Source of the DNA: Spirulina major PCC 6313
Lineage (GTDB): Bacteria; Cyanobacteriota; Cyanobacteriia; Cyanobacteriales; Spirulinaceae
DNA: 64,000 bases
NCBI RefSeq assembly: GCF_001890765.1
Contig: NZ_KV878783.1
Location: forward strand, 4,244,771 to 4,308,770
Reading direction: 5' to 3'
In this document: positions 24,905 to 34,036 of the stretch, piece after piece
Numbering within the stretch: position 1 is the stretch's first letter
How the letters are laid out: the number at the start of each line of letters is the position of its first letter
Translations under genes and position numbers: made by a program
Notes under the pieces: generated by a model
What the model saw: only the letters and a program-made list of their open reading frames with translations
What the model was told of the DNA's origin: nothing
Database searches by the model: none

Positions 24905-26101
24905 ATGCGTCAACGCCCCATCTATCTCGACCACAATGCCACAACCCCCGTTGACCCCCAGGTCGTTGAGGCGATGTTACCCTACTTTACCGAATCCTTC
25001 GGCAATCCATCGAGCAACGGTCACCTCTACGGGTGGGAGGCCGAAGCAGCCGTTAAACAGGCTCGCCAACATCTAGCCGACGCGATTCACTGCGACCCCG
25101 ATGAACTGATTTTCACCAGTGGCGCGACGGAATCCAATAACCTGGCAATCAAAGGGGTTGCCGAGGCCTATTTTTCCCAGGGTCGCCACATTATCACCGT
25201 TGCCACGGAACACAGCGCCGTGCTCGATCCTTGCGCCTATTTGGAGGCGCTGGGGTTTGAGGTGACGACGTTGCCTGTGCAGGGGGATGGACTGGTGGAT
25301 GTGGACGAATTGAGCGCGGCGATTCGCCCAGATACGGTGCTGGTGTCGGTGATGGCGGCAAATAATGAGATCGGGGTGGTGCAACCCTTGGCGGCGATCG
25401 GCGCACTGTGCCACGAGCGGGGGGTGCTGTTCCATACGGACGCGGCTCAGGCTTTGGGGAAAATTCCCCTGGATGTGGTCGCGATGCAGATTGATTTGAT
25501 GTCGTTGACGGCCCATAAACTCTACGGCCCGAAGGGAATTGGGGCGCTGTATGTGCGGCGACGACGGCCACGGGTGAACCTGGCGGCCCAACTCCACGGC
25601 GGGGGACAGGAACGGGGCCGACGATCGGGGACGTTGTCCACGCCGCAGATTGTCGGGTTTGGGGCGGCGGTGGCGATCGCCATGGAGCACCGAGAAACGG
25701 AGGGGGAACGGTTGCGGCAATTGCGCGATCGCCTCTGGACGGAGATCCAAGCCCTTGACGGGATCTTGCTCAATGGTCACCCCACCCAACGCCTACCGGG
25801 AAATCTCAATATCAGCATTCTGGGGGTGAATGGGGCGGCGTTGTTATTGGGGCTACAGCCCACGGTGGCGCTGTCGTCGGGGTCGGCCTGTGCGAGTACC
25901 AATGCTGCCCCGTCCCATGTGTTGCTGGCCCTGGGGCGTAGTGATGCGATCGCCGCTGCCTCGCTGCGGTTTGGCCTCGGTCGTCAAACAACAGCAGCCG
26001 AGATTGATCGCGTGGCGATCGCCGTCCAAACCACAATCACGGCCCTCCGTTCCTCCCCCCAATCACCCCAGCAACACGAAACGTTCAAGAATGGTTTATA
26101 A
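24905..26101 (+). CDS. Cysteine desulfurase (IscS/NifS family)
   Basis: A 398-residue pyridoxal phosphate enzyme that removes sulfur from cysteine for iron-sulfur clusters and thiolated tRNA. The N terminus is PIYLDHNATTPVDPQVVEAM, then FTSGATESNN and the PLP-binding Lys in SLTAHKLYGPKG. The catalytic Cys lies in LSSGSACAST. This motif places it in the IscS/NifS group rather than SufS. Start is ATG 24905. It is followed by more than 1 kb of sequence without a gene before rne. Confidence 0.92.
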   Translation: MRQRPIYLDHNATTPVDPQVVEAMLPYFTESFGNPSSNGHLYGWEAEAAVKQARQHLADAIHCDPDELIFTSGATESNNLAIKGVAEAYFSQGRHIITVATEHSAVLDPCAYLEALGFEVTTLPVQGDGLVDVDELSAAIRPDTVLVSVMAANNEIGVVQPLAAIGALCHERGVLFHTDAAQALGKIPLDVVAMQIDLMSLTAHKLYGPKGIGALYVRRRRPRVNLAAQLHGGGQERGRRSGTLSTPQIVGFGAAVAIAMEHRETEGERLRQLRDRLWTEIQALDGILLNGHPTQRLPGNLNISILGVNGAALLLGLQPTVALSSGSACASTNAAPSHVLLALGRSDAIAAASLRFGLGRQTTAAEIDRVAIAVQTTITALRSSPQSPQQHETFKNGL

Positions 26102-27177
26102 TACGGACGTAAGCGTGCGTCAGAATCTGCATCAGTGTAATTTCCGGAGTTATACCCTGGCAGAGTGAATACCACGTCACCCCGTTTTCCAGACAATCGT
26201 CCGATGGGGTCTTTGTTTTCCCGTTGTGCCAGCATTGTCACTTTTAGCCTCTGCTATGGAGTCAACCCGCAACTAGGGTGATACTGAATAGCCCAGCGCT
26301 CAAACTCTAAATTACGTTGCAGTGTTTTTGCGCGAGTTGCTAAAAGTCTCGTTTTTCCCATGGGAAACCGCGAGAGGAGTTATTTCACTGTTCCTCGGTT
26401 CCGTTCAGAATCGTCCAGGAGCAGCGACGTGCCGCTCACCTAAACGTGGGGTTTAACAAAAACCTCATGCGATGATGAAGTCCTCACTTGAGGCGCATAG
26501 ACCGCTCTGTTCCGTCAGCACAGTGTTGGCCATATGTCACCTCACACTCGTTTCGATTTCATTCTGCCACCGACAGATCAGGTAAAACGCTGCGATCGCT
26601 ACATTACCTGCGGAAAGCGGCCCTTGCGAGGTAGTGAATAGTGGTATAGAAATGCTTTAATCAACAGAATTTCCCGTTCCGAAAATATGGTTTTGAGCGC
26701 GAGTCGCAGATAACGAGGCCGTTATTTCCTATCACCATCACTTCGGAGTTGCCCGGACATTCAGCGATGAAAGCATTCCGCCAGTCTTACCCCCATCAGT
26801 TTTGTGGTATGAATCTCCCACCTTATCCTTGTTAAGTGTGGATCGCTCGGAAACTTGGGGTCTCTCGACTTCAGTTTCAGTCATTATCTCACCGTTCAAT
26901 GTTTAGTTGATTCCCAGGAGTTAACAACGGTGAACCCGGAAAATTTTCCAGATTGAGATGGTTGAAATGGGTTCATTTTAGTCGGTTCTACGATTAATCT
27001 TGCCCAGATTTGTTGATGATTAAAATCAATTGCCTAGGTTTCATGCAGTGGTGATCACGGCTGAAATCCTAAGCCTCTTTATTTTCGCTCGTCCTCACTC
27101 GGTTCTAGACTGACCTCAGTTTTGATGGTATCTAGACTGCGCGAGTTGAGAAGCATTACACGTTTCGAGGAGCTTGC
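26102..27177 (+). promoter_or_regulatory. Long intergenic region and leader upstream of rne
   Basis: 1,076 bases with no credible coding frame. Near the start, accccg and ggggt flank a spacer around 26178-26213 and are followed by a T-rich run, a weak candidate terminator for the cysteine desulfurase gene. The remainder is AT-richer than its surroundings and contains T-rich patches. It ends with gaggag at 27167-27172, the ribosome-binding site of rne. RNase E of other bacteria, and of Synechocystis as I recall, controls its own message through a long 5' untranslated leader, so an autoregulatory leader is likely. A small RNA gene inside cannot be excluded; I could not match 6S, tmRNA, SRP or RNase P RNA. 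Confidence 0.5.
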
Positions 27178-29313
27178 ATGCCTAAGCAGATTATTATTGC
27201 AGAACAGCATCAGATCGCGGCTGTTTTTAGTGAAGATCAAATTCAAGAGCTTGTTGTCTCGACAGGTACACAACAGGTCAGTGATATCTACCTTGGAACC
27301 GTAGAAAACGTATTACCTGGAATTGATGCAGCCTTTGTCAATATTGGGGACAGCGATCGCAACGGCTTTATGCACGTGACCGATCTGGGCCCCTTGCGGC
27401 TGCGGCGCAGTGCCTCAGCAATTACCGAACTGCTGTCCCCGCAGCAAAAAGTGCTGGTGCAGGTGATGAAAGAGCCGACGGGGAACAAAGGCCCCCGCTT
27501 AACCGGCAACATCAGCATGCCGGGCCGCTACCTAGTCTTGATGCCCTACGGCCGGGGGGTGAACCTCTCCCGACGGATCGAAAGTGAAGCAGAACGCAGT
27601 CGGCTGCGGGCTTTAGCGGTGTTGATTAAACCGGCGGGGATGGGGCTGCTGGTGCGTACCGAGGCCGAGGGCAAGGGTGAAGATGAGATTTTAGAGGATT
27701 TGGACTATCTCCTCAAGCAATGGGAATCGGTGCAGACCCAGGCAAGTTCCGCCCGGCCGCCCATGTTGCTCAACCGCGATGATGACTTTATCCAGCGGGT
27801 GTTACGGGACATCTACACCGCCGATGTGAACCGGATTGTCGTAGATTCAGCGGCGGCGGTGAAGCGCGTCAAGCAGCATCTCCGGAATTGGAGCGGGGGT
27901 CGCGCCCCGGAAGGGGTCTTAATTGACCATCACCGCGATCGCTTACCGATCCTAGAATTTTTCCGCGTCAATGCGGCGATTCGTGAAGCCCTCAAACCCC
28001 GGGTGGATCTGCCGTCGGGGGGCTACATCATCATCGAACCCACGGAAGCCCTCACCGTCATTGATGTCAACTCCGGCTCCTTCACCCGCTCCGCCACCTC
28101 CCGCGAAACGGTGCTGTGGACGAACTACGAAGCCGCCACAGAAATCGCCCGCCAAATGCGCCTCCGGAACTTGGCCGGGGTTTTGGTGGTGGACTTCATC
28201 GATATGGACTCGCGCCGCGACCAATTGGCCCTACTCGAACATTTCACCAAAGCCCTGGCGGCAGATAAAGCCCGCCCCCAAATTGCGCAGTTGTCGGAAT
28301 TGGGACTGGTGGAACTGACCCGTAAACGCCAGGGGCAAAACCTCTATGAACTGTTTGGCAAAGAATGTCCCCATTGCGGTGGCTTGGGGCATTTGGCGCG
28401 TTTACCAGGGGAGGCAGACCACACCCCCCTAGAACGCGCCCCGTTGTCGATCCCATCGACTCCTACCACGGTGAGCAAAACGCCTCGGATTTTGGATAAA
28501 CGTGAGGATGAGGAGGAAACGCTGTTTGATGGGGAAAGCGAGAATGAGAAATCGCTAGATTTGGTCAATCATCCCAGTTACCAAGACAGCGGTAATACCG
28601 GCAATCGGCGGCGGCGGCGGCGGCGCATTGGGGACGGGGAGAGTGTCACGAATGGCAGTGCAAGCAGTATCCCCAGCAGGACAAAGCCGCGCTTGAATGC
28701 GAATCGAAATGGGGAGCCGGAAAAAGAAACTTTTGAGGCAGAGTCGTCTTCTGGGGTGACGGATAGTGCTGAACGGCAAGAGCGACCCGAACGGCAAGAG
28801 CGCGATCGCACCGCCTCCGGCCGAGTGTCACGCCGTGAATACACTCCTCCGGAAAAAGTAACCGTGCCCATGACCCCCTTGGAACAGGAAATTTACGCCC
28901 TGATGGGGGTTTCTCCCCTGATTCGGATTGAGCGGGAGGTGAAAGATCCCAAGTCCGTTTTGGTGTCGGTGGCGGATGTGGACTCATCAGCAGCGGCCCA
29001 GGAGTTTCAGGAGACGGTGACTGAATTGCCTGACGTTCCCGTGACCGCAGCAACTACGCCGCCGGCTCAGGAAACGGTGGATCACGAGGGAATCCCTGCC
29101 CCCGTGAAACAGGAACCAGAACCCTCAACCGAGGAGGAAGAGGCCGAGGAATCGACCCAGGTTGTGGTCACATCGGCTGCTTCGAGCAAGCCCAAGAAAA
29201 AGAACAGTGAGGCTGTGTCCCCGGAGAGTGAGGCCTTGTCCACACCACGGACAAGCGCAGGGGGCGGGACTCGTCGCCGTCGCCGTCGGTCTTCGGCTCG
29301 TAGTGGTTCCTAG
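27178..29313 (+). CDS. rne: Ribonuclease E
   Basis: A 711-residue endoribonuclease of the RNase E/G family, central to mRNA turnover. It starts MPKQIIIAEQHQIAAVF behind gaggag. The catalytic part includes the S1 domain (YLGTVENVLPGIDAAFVNIG), the 5'-sensor segment, the DNase I-like fold with VIDVNSGSF and VVDFIDMDSRRDQ carrying the metal-binding aspartates, and the zinc-link CPHCGGLGH. From residue about 420 on it is low complexity and acidic. The chain ends GTRRRRRRSSARSGS. That Arg-rich tail is a conserved feature of cyanobacterial RNase E and has been reported to bind PNPase. The last codons overlap the likely GTG start of rnhB. Confidence 0.95.
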   Translation: MPKQIIIAEQHQIAAVFSEDQIQELVVSTGTQQVSDIYLGTVENVLPGIDAAFVNIGDSDRNGFMHVTDLGPLRLRRSASAITELLSPQQKVLVQVMKEPTGNKGPRLTGNISMPGRYLVLMPYGRGVNLSRRIESEAERSRLRALAVLIKPAGMGLLVRTEAEGKGEDEILEDLDYLLKQWESVQTQASSARPPMLLNRDDDFIQRVLRDIYTADVNRIVVDSAAAVKRVKQHLRNWSGGRAPEGVLIDHHRDRLPILEFFRVNAAIREALKPRVDLPSGGYIIIEPTEALTVIDVNSGSFTRSATSRETVLWTNYEAATEIARQMRLRNLAGVLVVDFIDMDSRRDQLALLEHFTKALAADKARPQIAQLSELGLVELTRKRQGQNLYELFGKECPHCGGLGHLARLPGEADHTPLERAPLSIPSTPTTVSKTPRILDKREDEEETLFDGESENEKSLDLVNHPSYQDSGNTGNRRRRRRRIGDGESVTNGSASSIPSRTKPRLNANRNGEPEKETFEAESSSGVTDSAERQERPERQERDRTASGRVSRREYTPPEKVTVPMTPLEQEIYALMGVSPLIRIEREVKDPKSVLVSVADVDSSAAAQEFQETVTELPDVPVTAATTPPAQETVDHEGIPAPVKQEPEPSTEEEEAEESTQVVVTSAASSKPKKKNSEAVSPESEALSTPRTSAGGGTRRRRRRSSARSGS

Positions 29314-29926
29314 GGTTGCGCCCCTCGACCTTGCCTCATGCCCGGCTGTGGTGGCGGGGGTTGATGAGGTGGGGCGGGGGGCTTGGTTTGGGCCGGTGGT
29401 GGCGGCGGCGGTGCTGATCACGCCGGATCAAGGGGGGCAGTTACGCGATCGCGGCGTGCGGGATAGTAAGCAATTGAGTGCCAAGCGGCGATCGCACTAC
29501 GTCCCTGAGATTCAGGCGATCGCCACTGATGTCAAAATCGGCTACGCCACCCCCCGCGAAATCGATCGCCGCAACATCCTGCAAGCGTCCCTGGCCGCCA
29601 TGGCCAGGGCGGTACAGCGACTTACCCCTACGCCCCACCATTGCTACGTTGACGGCACGTTTACGATTCCCGGCCTGACCCTGCCCCAAACGGCGATCAT
29701 TAAAGGCGACCAACAGGAAATTGCGATCGCTGCGGCGAGCATCATCGCGAAAGTGTGGCGCGATCGCCTGATCGAACGGTTAGCGCAGCGGTATCCTCAG
29801 TATGATTTGGCGAATAATAAAGGCTACGGCACTGCGAAACATCGCTTGGCCTTGACTGAGCATGGTGTGTCGCCGCTCCATCGCCGTTCCTTCAAACCCT
29901 GCCAGATCCACAGCAACACACCCTAA
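29303..29926 (+). CDS. rnhB: Ribonuclease HII
   Basis: Removes RNA from RNA-DNA hybrids, including single ribonucleotides. The N terminus is PAVVAGVDEVGRGAWFGPVV, with the first catalytic Asp and Glu, followed by DSKQLSAKRR, YVDG and IIAKVWRDR. GTG 29303 is chosen as start because it gives 207 residues, the usual length, and overlaps rne by 11 bases, suggesting coupling; the frame could also be read from further inside rne. The rne-rnhB order is common in cyanobacteria. It converges on cysC across a hairpin. Confidence 0.92.
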   Translation: MVPRVAPLDLASCPAVVAGVDEVGRGAWFGPVVAAAVLITPDQGGQLRDRGVRDSKQLSAKRRSHYVPEIQAIATDVKIGYATPREIDRRNILQASLAAMARAVQRLTPTPHHCYVDGTFTIPGLTLPQTAIIKGDQQEIAIAAASIIAKVWRDRLIERLAQRYPQYDLANNKGYGTAKHRLALTEHGVSPLHRRSFKPCQIHSNTP

Positions 29927-29988
29927 ACGTCTCAACATAGACAAGGCAGCTTCAGCCCCTTGGGTCTCTAGCTTGGGCAGAGCAGCGA

Positions 29989-30027
29989 AATGCCGATCCC
30001 ACTGTAAAAATCAGTGGAATCGGCATT
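29989..30027. terminator. Bidirectional hairpin between rnhB and cysC
   Basis: The arms aatgccgatcccactg (29989-30004) and cagtggaatcggcatt (30012-30027) pair over 16 bases with one mismatch around the 7-base loop taaaaat. It sits between the ends of convergent genes and could end both transcripts. There is no long T run on either side. Confidence 0.6.
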
Positions 30028-30055
30028 GGGCGGGTCTGGACTGGGGGCGCGATCG

Positions 30056-30586
30056 CTAGCTAATGTAGCCGCCTTCTTTCAACGCAGAGAGGACTTTTTC
30101 GACACTTTCTTCAAGGTCTTCAAGATCCGTGCGGCATTCAATTTCAGGGTTAGCAGGCGGTTCGTAGGGATCAGAAATCCCCGTAAATTGCTTAATTTCA
30201 CCCGATCGCGCCCGCTTATACAAGCCCTTCACATCCCGCTCTTCACAGACCGCGAGGGGCGCATTCACAAACACTTCCACAAAACTCCCGACGCGAGCGC
30301 GGACTTCTTCGCGAATAGCGCGATAGGGGGAAATCGCGGAGACAATCACAATCACACCATTGCGGGTCAACAGGTGCGAGACAAACCCAATCCGCCGAAT
30401 ATTTTCGTCGCGGTCTTCTTTGCTAAACCCTAAGCCTTTGGTGAGGTTTGTCCGCACAATATCCCCATCGAGGACTTCTAACGGATAGCCCTGCGATCGC
30501 AGTCGTTCCGCAACGACCTGACTAATGGTGGTTTTGCCTGCGCCACTGAGGCCCGTAAACCAAACTGTAACTCCGCGTTGCTCCAT
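30056..30586 (-). CDS. cysC: Adenylyl-sulfate kinase
   Basis: A 176-residue APS kinase that phosphorylates adenosine 5'-phosphosulfate to PAPS in sulfate assimilation. The P-loop is GLSGAGKTT, with LDGDIVR, the Arg/Asn-rich NIRRIGFVSHLLTRNG and the lid segment around ARSGEIKQFTGISDPYEPP. It is the stand-alone form without the sulfurylase domain. No other sulfur gene is next to it. Confidence 0.93.
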   Translation of the reverse strand: MEQRGVTVWFTGLSGAGKTTISQVVAERLRSQGYPLEVLDGDIVRTNLTKGLGFSKEDRDENIRRIGFVSHLLTRNGVIVIVSAISPYRAIREEVRARVGSFVEVFVNAPLAVCEERDVKGLYKRARSGEIKQFTGISDPYEPPANPEIECRTDLEDLEESVEKVLSALKEGGYIS

Positions 30587-30744
30587 GAAACTCCTTGAAC
30601 CTCATCAATTCGCACCCTATATTCTATCGGATCACTTTCCCCCGGTCAGGATAATCTCAGGCATTTTTAGATCCTTGCTGCCCATTCCTAGAACCGAACG
30701 ATCCGACCCATCCGGCACGAGACTGATTCCCACCGCACCCCACC

Positions 30745-30996
30745 CTAACCCAACGAGCAAAAATCGCGACAAGCGATCGCCGTTTCCGTATTCGCACTCT
30801 GGGGGTGGAGCGTACATTTGAGGGCGGGATGATTGGTAAAAAACTGACACTGGGTACAGGGAATCTGATGCATCGTCATGGCGCGTTGTCGAACGGATCG
30901 CCCAAACCCCACCAGTTGCCAAACCACAACCCCCAGAAAACTCCAGGCCAGAACCGCAAAAAAACCATGTACCACTTGCCAAAAAATGTCACTCAT
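30745..30996 (-). CDS. Small membrane protein with conserved-looking cysteines
   Basis: An 83-residue protein with one N-terminal membrane helix (WQVVHGFFAVLAWSFLGVVV) and a cytoplasmic or lumenal tail carrying CTQCQFF, a third Cys in KCTLHP and a fourth in ACRDFC. The cysteine pattern resembles a metal site. It overlaps the Hpt gene by four bases on the same strand, so translation is coupled. I do not recognise a function. Confidence 0.65.
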   Translation of the reverse strand: MSDIFWQVVHGFFAVLAWSFLGVVVWQLVGFGRSVRQRAMTMHQIPCTQCQFFTNHPALKCTLHPQSANTETAIACRDFCSLG

Positions 30997-31928
30997 GACG
31001 CATCGGATAACAATTTAACGAGTTGAACCACTTGCTTTTTATCAAAGGTACGCAGCAACGTTTTCGCAGCGGCAGCGGGTTCGACAGAAATGAGAATTTG
31101 GGGAACTTTGGCCGTTGCGAGTTGCTTCAAACCGCTGCTAATCGTGATCTGATCGACTTCGTTGAGGGTAATGCGATCGCTCGCCTGTTTCAACTCTTGG
31201 ATCACAATCGGAGCCAACGTACGATAGGAAAATTTCGGATTACCGATCGCCTGATAACAATTTTTTGTCAGCCGCTGCCAAATCTTCACCGACGGGGCTA
31301 ACTTCGACAAGCGGATACAGCGCTTTTGTAACTCCTTCCGTCCGTCAGCACTGGGCTTTTGCTTAAACAGGCGCAGCATTTCCTTGAGCAACACCGTTAC
31401 ATTGTGGCTAAACTTTTCCTGCTCAGGAGCGATCGTCATCACTGGGTCCGCCGGTCGCTGTCCCGATGACGGAACGGACGGAGTTGGGGCCGGAACAGGC
31501 ACACTGCCGCGAATCAGTTGGTTTAAATAGGCTTCGAGTTCGGCAAAATCCGGGTCAGCGGCAGCGGTAATTTTGTCTGCATCTTCATCCCGGAGTCCAA
31601 AGGGGCTTTCGAGTTGATCGATCAACGTATGCAGGGTGTCGTAGCCCTTTAAAAAGAGAGATTCGAGCTTAGAGTCAGCCGGAATATCGTGCTCTTTGAG
31701 CAGTTTAAAGCAGTCTTCGAGGCGGTGGGCGGTGCGTTGAATGCTGTTATAGCCCAACATTGCTGACCCCCCTTTTACCGAGTGGGCTGCCCGGAATAGC
31801 TCATTAATTTCTTCAGGATCATTGATCACCTTCGAGAGATCCATCAAACCCTCTGCCAGGGTTTCGAGATGTTCCCTCGCTTCTTCAATGAAGTATCCTA
31901 AGATTTTTTGTTGGTTGGCCGCATCCAA
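30993..31928 (-). CDS. Hpt-domain phosphotransfer protein
   Basis: A 311-residue protein. Residues 1-110 form a histidine phosphotransfer domain with the phosphorylatable His49 in RAAHSVKGGSAMLG, as in the P1 domain of CheA and Hik/Hpt proteins. After a Pro-rich linker (about 145-170) comes a helical C-terminal half of unknown type (KFSHNVTVLLKEMLRLFK). There is no kinase domain, so it must relay phosphate between other proteins. It lies in a minus-strand cluster after the HAD hydrolase and overlaps the small membrane gene. Confidence 0.8.
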   Translation of the reverse strand: MDAANQQKILGYFIEEAREHLETLAEGLMDLSKVINDPEEINELFRAAHSVKGGSAMLGYNSIQRTAHRLEDCFKLLKEHDIPADSKLESLFLKGYDTLHTLIDQLESPFGLRDEDADKITAAADPDFAELEAYLNQLIRGSVPVPAPTPSVPSSGQRPADPVMTIAPEQEKFSHNVTVLLKEMLRLFKQKPSADGRKELQKRCIRLSKLAPSVKIWQRLTKNCYQAIGNPKFSYRTLAPIVIQELKQASDRITLNEVDQITISSGLKQLATAKVPQILISVEPAAAAKTLLRTFDKKQVVQLVKLLSDAS

Positions 31929-31982
31929 GGCTGGTGTTCCTCCCGAAGGATTAAGTCTGTTGGGGTCAAGGGGCGATCGCCC

Positions 31983-32654
31983 TTAGTCGTCCGGATTCGG
32001 AATAACAATCGGGTCACGTTTGAGTAAATAGGGTCTGAGTCCCGCTGCTTTGGCTCCTTTATAATCGTTTTCGACACTATCGCCAACGTGCATCGCTTGG
32101 TTGGGCGCACAATGGTGTTTTCTCAAGGCCACCTGAAAGATTTTAGGATTGGGTTTGGCAACGCCGCTGACGGAAGATAGGGTAATGGTTTTAAAGTAAC
32201 TGGTCAATCCAAACACGTCTAAGAGGGCGTAAATCCGGGTATCGAAGTTAGAAATGATCCCCAATTCGATGTCATTTTCCCGCCAAGCGTAGAGCATTTT
32301 TTTGACATCGGGATATACAAACCAGGCATCCGGGAGGGCGAAATAGCCATACAGCCGATTGAAGAAGTGATCAAAGTCGTCGAATTGTTCCAACACTCCC
32401 ACGGATTCCATTGTGATCTTGGCAATGTCGTACCACCATTGATATTCGCGTTCGGGCAATTCCATCAACGGCGTATCGGGGAAGGCTAAGGGACTGGCTT
32501 GGCTAAAACTTTTGTAAAAGGCTTCGTTGATGGCATCCGATGGGGCCTGAACTTTGAATTCGCGGGCGATTTTGCCATACACTTTGCCCACATTCCCTTG
32601 CACCCCGAATAATGTGCCAACGGCATCTAAAAAAATGACTTTCGTTTTCGTCAT
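31983..32654 (-). CDS. HAD-superfamily hydrolase
   Basis: A 223-residue protein of the HAD-like type. Motif I is IFLDAVGTLFG, with the nucleophile Asp but a Val where the second Asp usually is, as in the REG-2/HDHD3-like branch. Motif II is IISNF, the Lys is in VAKPNPKIF, and motif IV is HVGDSVENDYKGAKAAG. Substrate is unknown; a phosphatase is likely but activity may be altered by the motif I change. It starts 6 bases after the NADH dehydrogenase gene. Confidence 0.85.
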   Translation of the reverse strand: MTKTKVIFLDAVGTLFGVQGNVGKVYGKIAREFKVQAPSDAINEAFYKSFSQASPLAFPDTPLMELPEREYQWWYDIAKITMESVGVLEQFDDFDHFFNRLYGYFALPDAWFVYPDVKKMLYAWRENDIELGIISNFDTRIYALLDVFGLTSYFKTITLSSVSGVAKPNPKIFQVALRKHHCAPNQAMHVGDSVENDYKGAKAAGLRPYLLKRDPIVIPNPDD

Positions 32655-32660
32655 AGTCCC

Positions 32661-33860
32661 CTAATTCTGTTGCGCCAATGCGTTAACGAGTGGTTGTGTG
32701 AGCCAGTTGAACCCCACCGCCAGTTGATGATTTAAGGTGGGTAATCGATACAGGTAGGCGAGCCGTCGCGCGAGGTAGGCGGCGGGCCCGGTGAGTTGGA
32801 TGCCGAGTCCGGTGAGGGTGGCTTGATCCACGCCTAAACTGAGCATTTCACCGAGGGGTTGATACCGGAAGGGGAGGAAGGGGCGATCGCACAATGAGGC
32901 CCAAATATTCCAGGCGCAGTAATCCGCTTGCTGGAGCGCCACTTGGCCGGTGGCGGGCAACAGTTGTCCTTCGGCATCCACACAATCGGTGGCATCTCCG
33001 ATCGCAAAACAATCGGGAAAGGCCTCAATTTGTAAGGTTGACTTGACCTGAATCAAGCCTTGGGCTGTTTTGGCCACGGGTAGTGATTGAATGAGTTGAC
33101 CCACTTCCGTTCCCACAGTCCACAACACCAGATCTGCCGGAATCGTATCTACCTGTTCTTTATACAGTAAAGCGATCGCTTCAGGTTGAACGGATTCAAC
33201 GGAGGTGCTGAAATCCAGCCAAATTTTGCGGGTTTCGAGGGCGGCGAGGGCGGTTTTGCGGTTAAACGCGGGGGAACCTTTGAGAATATCTTCACCGCGA
33301 TCGACAATGCGGATTTTACCGCGATCGCCCAACCGATCCGCCAATTTACAAGCCAATTCCACGCCGCTATAGCCCCCCCCCACAATCACGACGCGGATCG
33401 GGTCGGTTTTGTCCTGTTCAAGCTGGCGTAATTTTTGTTGGAGGTGGGAGGCATCGCCTAGGGTACGGAAGGGCAGGGCGTGTTCTTTCACGCCGGGAAT
33501 GCCATCAACGGGGGTTTTGCCACCGAGGGCAACGACGAGGCGATCGCAGGTCAACGATGGTTGATCCGCCAATTCAACGGTTTTCGTCGCCAGGTCAATC
33601 CCCGTAATCGTGCCTTGTCGAAAGGTGATGCCAGTGTTGGCAAAGACTTCTTCATAGGGCGGGGCCACTTCCCAGGTTTGCATTTCCCCCGTCACGAGTT
33701 CATAGAGCAACGGCGAAAACACAAAGCGATCGTTTTTATCGATCAGCACAATTTCCGGACGCGCTGATCCGTTCCATTGCAGTTGATTGAGGCGCAAAGC
33801 GGTATACAACCCCCCAAAGCCCCCGCCAAGAATACCGATACGAATTGGCTGTTTGCTCAT
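32661..33860 (-). CDS. Type II NADH dehydrogenase-like FAD oxidoreductase
   Basis: A 399-residue flavoprotein from ATG 33860 (MSKQPIRIGILGGGFGGLYT). The FAD Rossmann motif is GGGFGGLYTALRL; the NAD(P)H Rossmann motif is VVIVGGGYSGVELACKLADR; and the C-terminal FAD motif is CFAIGDATDC. The family transfers electrons from NAD(P)H to quinones at the membrane without proton pumping. In cyanobacteria some members reduce demethylphylloquinone, and the subgroup here is not resolved. The C-terminal region contains an amphipathic segment that could attach to the membrane. Confidence 0.88.
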   Translation of the reverse strand: MSKQPIRIGILGGGFGGLYTALRLNQLQWNGSARPEIVLIDKNDRFVFSPLLYELVTGEMQTWEVAPPYEEVFANTGITFRQGTITGIDLATKTVELADQPSLTCDRLVVALGGKTPVDGIPGVKEHALPFRTLGDASHLQQKLRQLEQDKTDPIRVVIVGGGYSGVELACKLADRLGDRGKIRIVDRGEDILKGSPAFNRKTALAALETRKIWLDFSTSVESVQPEAIALLYKEQVDTIPADLVLWTVGTEVGQLIQSLPVAKTAQGLIQVKSTLQIEAFPDCFAIGDATDCVDAEGQLLPATGQVALQQADYCAWNIWASLCDRPFLPFRYQPLGEMLSLGVDQATLTGLGIQLTGPAAYLARRLAYLYRLPTLNHQLAVGFNWLTQPLVNALAQQN

Positions 33861-34036
33861 CTTTACCGCAGACAGGTTTTCATCTCTTAGGATAAGACAC
33901 ACCGCTAAATCTCGGCCAGACGATGATCGACCCTGACCGATTGATCGGGTCGTCTAGAGAGGATCTGGCGCAATCCCAACGCAGATCGAGACTAGCCCAG
34001 AGCTTAAACCTTTGGGTTTTCAGGGTTGAACATTCC

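Noticed and set aside
26280-26560. Possible structured small RNA (6S, RNase P, tmRNA or SRP RNA) upstream of rne
   Set aside because: Looked for their conserved strings by eye and found none; the segment is only noted as a leader region.
29162-29302. Longer N-terminus for RNase HII starting inside rne
   Set aside because: It would add 47 residues of Arg/Val-rich sequence in the shadow of the RNase E tail; normal length is reached from GTG 29303.
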